Shown: one piece after another, positions 59,203-64,000 of the stretch
Numbering within the stretch: position 1 is the first letter of the stretch
Layout of the letters: the number at the start of each line of letters is the position of its first letter
Origin: Salicibibacter cibarius
GTDB taxonomy: Bacteria > Bacillota > Bacilli > Bacillales > Marinococcaceae
Assembly: GCF_016495725.1 (NCBI RefSeq)
Contig: NZ_CP054705.1
Span: 310,001 to 374,000 of the forward strand
Direction of reading: 5' to 3'
Length of the DNA: 64,000 bases
Made by a program: the position numbers and the translations under genes
The notes under the pieces: model-generated
Told to the model about the DNA's origin: nothing
What the model saw: only the letters and a program-made list of their open reading frames with translations
Database searches by the model: none

Positions 59203-59646
59203 ATGCCGAAGCGTTATCTACCCATTGTAGTGTCATTTCTGTTGCTCGCGGCTTGTAATTCGACTGAAGAAGAAAACCCGGAAGAGGTTTCTACAGAACC
59301 CATTGAAGTAGAAATTTTAATTGATCAAGAAGTCGAACCCAATGAACAAATCGAGATTCAAACTAAAGTGACTCATGAAGGAGAACCCGTTGACGATGCC
59401 AATGACGTTCAAATTGAAATTCGGGATGAAGATCAAAATGAAAATAGTGACGTGACTGATGAAGATCATGAAGGGGATGAGATGTATAACGAAAATAGCG
59501 ATATGATTGAAGCCGACCACGAGGGAGATGGTATATATAGCATTTCATACGATTTTGACCAAGAGGGTACATATGAGATCCAATCCCATGTAACAGCTCG
59601 AGGCATGCATAATATGCCTACGGAATCGATTGTTGTGACGGAATAA
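59203..59646 (+). CDS. YtkA/FixH-like lipoprotein with an internal duplication
   Basis: This is a 147-residue lipoprotein (lipobox LLLAAC, Cys about 18). The domain resembles YtkA, an immunoglobulin-like module found with Sco and cytochrome oxidase genes: IEVEILIDQEVEPNEQIEIQTKVTHEGEPVDDANDVQIEIRDE and YDFDQEGTYEIQSHVTARGMHNMP. A central 17-residue unit is duplicated (NENSDVTDEDHEGDEMY then NENSDMIEADHEGDGIY), adding His- and acid-rich sequence that could bind metal. The HxM in the C-terminal MHNMP is the likely copper ligand site. It is co-transcribed with the Sco gene ten bases downstream. Confidence 0.8.
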   Translation: MPKRYLPIVVSFLLLAACNSTEEENPEEVSTEPIEVEILIDQEVEPNEQIEIQTKVTHEGEPVDDANDVQIEIRDEDQNENSDVTDEDHEGDEMYNENSDMIEADHEGDGIYSISYDFDQEGTYEIQSHVTARGMHNMPTESIVVTE

Positions 59647-59655
59647 GGAGGAACC

Positions 59656-60267
59656 ATGTTTAAGGGAAAAATATGGCTACTGATTGCTGCCGCGTTATTT
59701 TTAGCGGGTTGTCAAGATCAGGTATATGAGAACACAGATGGAGTTACCAACGTGTCAGATGCAGATTGGGGGAAAGTTAACGACTTTCAATTTACCAATC
59801 AATTTGACGAAGCATATGGAACAGAGCAATTAGACGGAGAATACTGGATTGCCAATTTTATTTTTACCCGTTGTCCAACGGTCTGTTTAACCATGACGCC
59901 AAACATGGCTCGTGTTCAGGAAGCTGTCAACGAGGAGGGGTTGGACGTTGAATTTGTTTCGTTTTCCGTTGACCCAGCCTATGACACACCGGATGTGTTA
60001 GAAGAATATGGACAAGATTATGGGGCGAATTTCGACAACTGGAATTTCCTCACAGGCTATGATCAAGAAGATATTCAAGAGCTCTCTGAAGAGAGTTTTA
60101 AACAAGATATGATGGATGATCGTGATTCTAATGACATTATACACGGGGTCGATTTCTTTTTGGTGAATGATGAGAGAGAGATTATTCGCTTTTATGATGG
60201 GATGAGCCCGCCGGTAGACGCTATTGTTGAAGACCTGAAACAAATTGGGGTAGATGAAAGGGATTAG
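59656..60267 (+). CDS. Sco1/SenC-family copper chaperone lipoprotein
   Basis: The protein has 203 residues with a lipobox (LFLAGC, Cys about 18). The Sco motif is CPTVC in FIFTRCPTVCLTMTPNMARVQEAV (about 74-78), with the distant His in IHGVDFFLVND (about 165). Sco proteins deliver copper to the CuA site of cytochrome c oxidase and act as thiol-redox proteins. GGAGGAACC precedes the ATG. With the YtkA-like and ResA-like genes it forms an oxidase-assembly and redox group inside the metal-resistance region. Confidence 0.9.
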   Translation: MFKGKIWLLIAAALFLAGCQDQVYENTDGVTNVSDADWGKVNDFQFTNQFDEAYGTEQLDGEYWIANFIFTRCPTVCLTMTPNMARVQEAVNEEGLDVEFVSFSVDPAYDTPDVLEEYGQDYGANFDNWNFLTGYDQEDIQELSEESFKQDMMDDRDSNDIIHGVDFFLVNDEREIIRFYDGMSPPVDAIVEDLKQIGVDERD

Positions 60268-60441
60268 GCATAAAATGAGCAAGTCATTGCTTCAAATAAT
60301 TGATTTCCTAATTTCTTGGTGATTTATTGAACAACCCTATGAAAGTTTGATCCGTTCTATTCTGTACAAGAATAGTGTATGAATATACTCATCTTGAATA
60401 TAGCAGCAGACCTTCACATTATTAAGGGTGGGGTGACAATT

Positions 60442-61002
60442 ATGAACAAGAAGGAAAGACATCAACGTAAACGACGCAGACTAATCATGCGAGTAACGGT
60501 ATTAACGCTGATTTTGATCGCGACTGGCTATGTGTTTTACTCCAATTTTGTTCTAGCAGAAGGCAGTGTCGTCTCAGAAGGTGATCAAGCACCCAATTTC
60601 GCTTTGGTCAATATGAACGGTGAAAGAGTGGAATTAGACGATTACAAAGGACAAGGGGTCTTTCTCAATTTTTGGGGTACGTTCTGTCCTCCTTGTGAAG
60701 ATGAAATGCCTTATATGGAAGATCAATATCAGGCATTTCAAGATGAAAATGTTGAGATCCTGGCTGTCAATGTTGGCGAATCTGAATTAACGATTGATCG
60801 ATTTGCAGATCGTCTTCAACTTAATTTTCCGATTTTAATGGATGAGAACCGTAATGTTCTTGACCAATATGGGGTCAGTCAACTGCCAGCTACTTACCTC
60901 ATCGATGAGAGTGGCGAGGTGATTCTGGAGCATATTGGAGGAATGACAGAAGAAAATGTCCAAGACTATATGGAAATGGTTAATCCGGCTGCTTCATCCT
61001 GA
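60442..61002 (+). CDS. ResA-like thiol-disulfide oxidoreductase
   Basis: From ATG 60442 (GGTGGGGTG upstream) the protein has 186 residues; an ATG 21 codons earlier lacks a site. The basic N-terminus (NKKERHQRKRRR) and helix VLTLILIATGYVFYSNFVLA anchor it outside. The domain reads GDQAPNFALVNMNGERVELDDYKGQGVFLNFWGTFCPPCEDEMPYME with CPPC (about 76-79), and SQLPATYLIDESG. This is the typical ResA layout, which keeps apocytochrome c CxxCH reduced before heme attachment. It is the third thioredoxin-like protein here. Confidence 0.9.
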   Translation: MNKKERHQRKRRRLIMRVTVLTLILIATGYVFYSNFVLAEGSVVSEGDQAPNFALVNMNGERVELDDYKGQGVFLNFWGTFCPPCEDEMPYMEDQYQAFQDENVEILAVNVGESELTIDRFADRLQLNFPILMDENRNVLDQYGVSQLPATYLIDESGEVILEHIGGMTEENVQDYMEMVNPAASS

Positions 61003-61020
61003 AGCAGTCGTTTCTTTTGA
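60988..61020 (+). terminator. Rho-independent terminator overlapping the stop of the ResA-like gene
   Basis: CTGCTTC (60989-60995) pairs with GAAGCAG (61001-61007), extended by GG/TC wobble, with TTTCTTTT after it. The stop codon TGA lies at the start of the right arm. Confidence 0.75.
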
Positions 61021-61056
61021 TATATATTAGGGTTATTCATGATATAAAATTATTGA

Positions 61057-61106
61057 TTGACAATGAATGAAGTGAAGCATAGTATTATAATCAAATGATT
61101 ATTTGA
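61057..61106 (+). promoter_or_regulatory. Promoter and CadC-type operator
   Basis: TTGACA (61057-61062) and a TAGTAT -10 (61080-61085, 17-base spacer) precede the dyad TCAAAT-GATT-ATTTGA (61091-61106). This matches the cad operator/promoter of Gram-positive cadmium operons, where CadC binds near the start point. Confidence 0.8.
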
Positions 61107-61121
61107 ATGAAGGTGAAGGAT

Positions 61122-61499
61122 ATGAAAACGAAAGAAAAACAGGATCAATGTGAGGTTTTTTGTTATGACGAGGAAAAAGTTCAGCGACTATCCTCTCTTG
61201 TCGAATCCGAAACCTTTACATTCACAGGGGATATCTTTAAAGCGTTATCTGATGAGACACGACTAAAAATAGCTTATGCATTGACGCAAGAGACTGAACT
61301 CTGTGTCTGTGACGTCGCCCATATTATTGGGACAACAACGGCAACGGCTTCTCATCATCTCCGTCACCTTAGAAATTTACGTATTGCGAAAAGCCGAAAG
61401 GAAGGAAAATTGGTGTTTTATTCCTTAGATGATCACCATGTTACAGAAATCATTGCAACGGCTATGGCGCATGGCCGGGAGGAAAACCATCATGGCTGA
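61122..61499 (+). CDS. cadC: Cadmium/lead-responsive repressor CadC
   Basis: From ATG 61122 the protein has 125 residues; an ATG at 61107 abuts the operator and is less likely. The N-terminal Cys pair in [11 protein letters not shown] and the CVC of [27 protein letters not shown] are the four thiol ligands of the CadC alpha-3N site. The C-terminal [21 protein letters not shown] carries the His-rich alpha-5 zinc site. Metal binding releases the operator and induces the ATPase gene, which overlaps its end by eight bases. Confidence 0.92.
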   Translation: MKTKEKQDQCEVFCYDEEKVQRLSSLVESETFTFTGDIFKALSDETRLKIAYALTQETELCVCDVAHIIGTTTATASHHLRHLRNLRIAKSRKEGKLVFYSLDDHHVTEIIATAMAHGREENHHG

Positions 61500-63621
61500 T
61501 CATACCGAAAAAACGGATTATCGCGTTCAAGGCTTTTCGTGTGCCAATTGTGCCAATACGTTTGAAAAGAATGTTCAACGATTAGACGGGGTGACCGATG
61601 CACAGGTGAATTTTGGGGCTTCAAAGATCACCGTTTACGGCTCAACAACGAAGGAGGAATTGGAGAAGGCAGGTTCCTTTGAAAATTTGAAAGTCCGGTC
61701 AGACTATGCATCTGAGGAATCGGAACCAACCCATCAGCCATCCTTTTTCCAAAAATATCAGACCGTGCTATTGGCCATCCTCTTTTTTGGTTTTGGAGTG
61801 GCTTCTCAAATCATTAATGGAGAAGATAACCTTCTCACTTGGCTTGCTTATGCCACCTCAATGGTCGTTGGGGGCTATACCCTCTTTAAGGCTGGGCTTA
61901 TGAATTTAATGCGCCTTCGATTTGATATGAAGACCCTAATGACTGTCGCTGTCATAGGGGCGGCCATTATCGGAGAATGGGCGGAAGGAGCCATTGTGGT
62001 TATTCTTTTTGCCATTAGTGAAGAACTCGAGGGATTCTCCATGGATCGGGCGAGACAATCCATTCGTTCGCTCATGGATATTGCCCCCAAAGAAGCGCTT
62101 ATTAAACGAAACGGCCAAGAGATGAGTGTCCATGTCGACGACATTGCGATCGGGGACATCATGATTGTCAAACCGGGGCAAAAAGCGGCCATGGATGGCG
62201 TTGTTGTGTCCGGTCATTCCTCGATAAATCAGGCAGCTGTTACCGGCGAGTCCATTCCGGTTGAAAAAAACCTCGATGATGAGGTTTTTGCGGGAACATT
62301 GAATGAAGAAGGATTCCTTGAAGTTCGTGTCACTAAGTATGTCGAAGATACGACCATTTCAAAAGTGATTCATCTCGTGGAAGAAGCACAAGCGGAGCGT
62401 GCCCCGGCCCAAGCTTTTGTGGATCGTTTTGCGGCGTATTATACACCTGCTGTTATGGTTTTGGCTATGCTTGTGGCTGTTTTGCCCCCATTGGTGATGG
62501 GAGCATCCTGGGAAGCGTGGATTTATCAAGGACTTGCTGTTTTGGTCGTGGCTTGTCCGTGTGCACTTGTGATTTCAACCCCGGTTTCCATTGTTACAGC
62601 CATTGGTAATGCGGCTAAGAATGGCGTTTTAATTAAAGGTGGTGCTTATTTAGAAGAAGCTGGGTCGTTAAAAGCAATCGCTTTTGATAAAACAGGGACC
62701 CTAACTAAAGGGGTCCCGGTAGTTACGGATTTTTCCCTTTTTCACCCGGGAGACAAAGATGAGTTATTAGCCAAAGTCACTGCGTTAGAGTCACGATCCC
62801 AGCATCCGTTGGCTTCGGCCATCGTCGATCAAGCCAAGCATGCGAATATTTCTTACCAAAATCATGAGGTTCAAAATTTTAATTCAATCACAGGAAAAGG
62901 GGTCAAAGGTACGATCGATGGGACGACGTACTACGTTGGGAACCTAAGTTTATGGGAAGATGCGCTGGGGTATGCCATTGTTCCAGAAATTCGAAGTTCC
63001 CTTGAAGATCTCCAAAAGCAAGGGAAGACAGGTATGTTTGTTGGAACGGATCAGTCCGTATTAGCTCTGATTGCCGTTGCTGATGAAGTTCGTGACACGA
63101 GCCAAGAAGTAATCACGAAACTCCATGACATCGGTATTGACCAAACAATTATGCTTACGGGTGATCATCAAGACACGGCGTCTGCCATTGGCAAGCAAGT
63201 GGGTGTGACCGATGTTCAGGCCAATCTTTTACCTGAAGATAAATTATCTTATGTTAAAGCGTTTCGAGAAAAGTATCGAAAAGTAGCTATGGTCGGAGAC
63301 GGGGTTAATGATGCCCCGGCCTTGGCTGCGTCCAATGTTGGCATCGCCATGGGGGTCGCAGGCACTGATACCGCATTAGAAACCGCCGACGTTGCCTTGA
63401 TGGGGGACGATTTACAGAAACTGCCCTATACCATGAAACTGAGTCGTCGAGCGTTGCGCATTATTAAACAAAATATCAGTTTCTCCTTAGGCATTAAATT
63501 ACTGGCACTGTTATTGGTGATACCAGGATGGTTAACCCTTTGGATTGCGATCTTAGCGGATGTAGGGGCGACACTCCTTGTGACAGCTAATGGTCTACGT
63601 TTGTTACGGGTAAAAGATTAA
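61492..63621 (+). CDS. cadA: Cadmium/zinc/lead-exporting P1B-type ATPase CadA
   Basis: The ATG at 61492 (GGGAGGAAAA upstream) gives 709 residues. One N-terminal heavy-metal-associated domain carries [15 protein letters not shown] (about 16-30). The membrane metal site is CPC in [11 protein letters not shown], the phosphorylation motif DKTGTLTKG, the HP locus SQHPLASAI and the hinge [11 protein letters not shown]. The CPC with a downstream HP and the CadC partner are typical of Zn(II)/Cd(II)/Pb(II) exporters. The start overlaps cadC, so translation is coupled. A terminator follows. Confidence 0.96.
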   Translation: MADHTEKTDYRVQGFSCANCANTFEKNVQRLDGVTDAQVNFGASKITVYGSTTKEELEKAGSFENLKVRSDYASEESEPTHQPSFFQKYQTVLLAILFFGFGVASQIINGEDNLLTWLAYATSMVVGGYTLFKAGLMNLMRLRFDMKTLMTVAVIGAAIIGEWAEGAIVVILFAISEELEGFSMDRARQSIRSLMDIAPKEALIKRNGQEMSVHVDDIAIGDIMIVKPGQKAAMDGVVVSGHSSINQAAVTGESIPVEKNLDDEVFAGTLNEEGFLEVRVTKYVEDTTISKVIHLVEEAQAERAPAQAFVDRFAAYYTPAVMVLAMLVAVLPPLVMGASWEAWIYQGLAVLVVACPCALVISTPVSIVTAIGNAAKNGVLIKGGAYLEEAGSLKAIAFDKTGTLTKGVPVVTDFSLFHPGDKDELLAKVTALESRSQHPLASAIVDQAKHANISYQNHEVQNFNSITGKGVKGTIDGTTYYVGNLSLWEDALGYAIVPEIRSSLEDLQKQGKTGMFVGTDQSVLALIAVADEVRDTSQEVITKLHDIGIDQTIMLTGDHQDTASAIGKQVGVTDVQANLLPEDKLSYVKAFREKYRKVAMVGDGVNDAPALAASNVGIAMGVAGTDTALETADVALMGDDLQKLPYTMKLSRRALRIIKQNISFSLGIKLLALLLVIPGWLTLWIAILADVGATLLVTANGLRLLRVKD

Positions 63622-63627
63622 AACGAT

Positions 63628-63660
63628 GGGCGTTAGGGACGTTCTTAACGCCCTATTTTT
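63628..63660 (+). terminator. Rho-independent terminator of cadCA
   Basis: GGGCGTTA (63628-63635) pairs with TAACGCCC (63646-63653), followed by TATTTTTC. Confidence 0.9.
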
Positions 63661-63760
63661 CATGTAAAAACATCGAGTGATTGAGTGCGAATATGAATTT
63701 AACACGTATGTGTTCATCATCAAAACCAATGGTGTTTAAGTAGAGGGGTCGGTGGGCGGC

Positions 63761-64000
63761 TTGATACGTAACTATGACGTTGTTGTAATTGGCGGCGGGC
63801 AAGCGGGTTTAGCAATGGCATTTGCATTAAAACAAAGGAATGTTTCATTTATAGTTCTTGATGAAAACGAACATATAGGTGATTCCTGGCGTAAAAGATA
63901 TGAATCATTAAGTTTGTTTACACCACGAAATTATAGTCAATTGCACCAATTTCCATTTCAAGGAGATCCGAATGGTTTTCCTCATAAAGATGAAGTTGCG
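63761..64000 (+). CDS. Flavin-containing monooxygenase-like protein (3' end outside window)
   Basis: The frame is open to the window end, with 80 codons visible. The FAD-binding motif VVVIGGGQAGLAMAFALKQRNVSFIVLDENEHIGDSWRKRYESLSLFTPRNYSQLHQFPF matches NAD(P)/FAD monooxygenases of the CzcO/YumC-distinct FMO type. The start is a TTG at 63761 or a GTG at 63752; both follow AGAGGGG. Proteins of this group are often found in metal-resistance regions under the name CzcO or ArsO, without a proven substrate. Confidence 0.8.
   Translation, partial: MIRNYDVVVIGGGQAGLAMAFALKQRNVSFIVLDENEHIGDSWRKRYESLSLFTPRNYSQLHQFPFQGDPNGFPHKDEVA

Overview
The window looks like chromosome from a moderately halophilic, Bacillus-like member of the Bacillota. 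The evidence is Gram-positive gene families (SwrC-type RND pump, Spx, BlaR1/BlaI, YtkA, ResA, CcdA, thioredoxin-coupled ArsC, CadC/CadA), strong purine-rich Shine-Dalgarno sites, and secreted proteins that are extremely rich in Asp and Glu. A genus such as Salicibibacter would fit, but that is inference and no rRNA is present to test it.

Left edge (1-6.7 kb): the 3' part of an RND efflux gene, then a pile-up of an IS630-family and an IS4-family element. The IS4 copy sits inside, and the IS630 copy probably interrupts, a decayed second copy of a Rieske dioxygenase alpha/beta gene pair. From 6.8 to 23 kb lies an A+T-rich catabolic island: cupin, an ABC importer (lipoprotein, ATPase, two permeases), SDR, extradiol dioxygenase, atypical SDR, ThDP enzyme, aldehyde dehydrogenase, aspartate-dehydrogenase-like protein, Rieske oxygenase alpha and beta, alpha/beta hydrolase, ferredoxin reductase, 7Fe ferredoxin and an IclR regulator. 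The set reads as uptake, ring dihydroxylation, rearomatisation, meta-cleavage and C-C hydrolysis of an aromatic acid or similar compound. It lacks the usual hydratase/aldolase lower pathway. Two near-identical palindromes overlap or follow the two main promoters and are probably the IclR operators.

Middle (23.5-47.5 kb): chromosomal housekeeping and stress genes with two local regulons visible in the DNA. The first is a BlaI-type regulon. CTACA/TGTAG operators sit in the -35/-10 spacer of promoters in front of a PQQ-type sugar dehydrogenase, the blaR1-blaI pair, a small-membrane-protein/Spx/CAP-domain operon and a gamma-glutamyltransferase. Two of these promoters are preceded by copies of a roughly 90-bp hairpin element. 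The second is a MerR (AdhR/NmlR-like) regulon. Palindromes in 19-20-bp promoter spacers precede merR itself, an SDR/DHFR-like/cupin/reductase cluster, a BNR-repeat protein and a DUF2255-SDR pair. A higB-higA type toxin-antitoxin pair and a frameshifted aldo-keto reductase are also here.

Right (47.5-64 kb): a second, frameshifted IS4 copy has replaced the middle of an Rpn-type nuclease gene. It is followed by integrative-element debris: a coupled 14-codon leader, an excisionase-like HTH protein and a tyrosine integrase broken twice. Next comes a 3' tRNA-Thr(GGT) fragment that looks like an attachment site. Beyond it is a metal-resistance island: arsR-arsI-arsB-arsC, chrA-padR, an extracytoplasmic thiol-redox and Sco cassette (DsbA-like, CcdA, TlpA-like, YtkA-like, Sco, ResA-like), cadC-cadA, and the start of a flavin monooxygenase that runs off the window.
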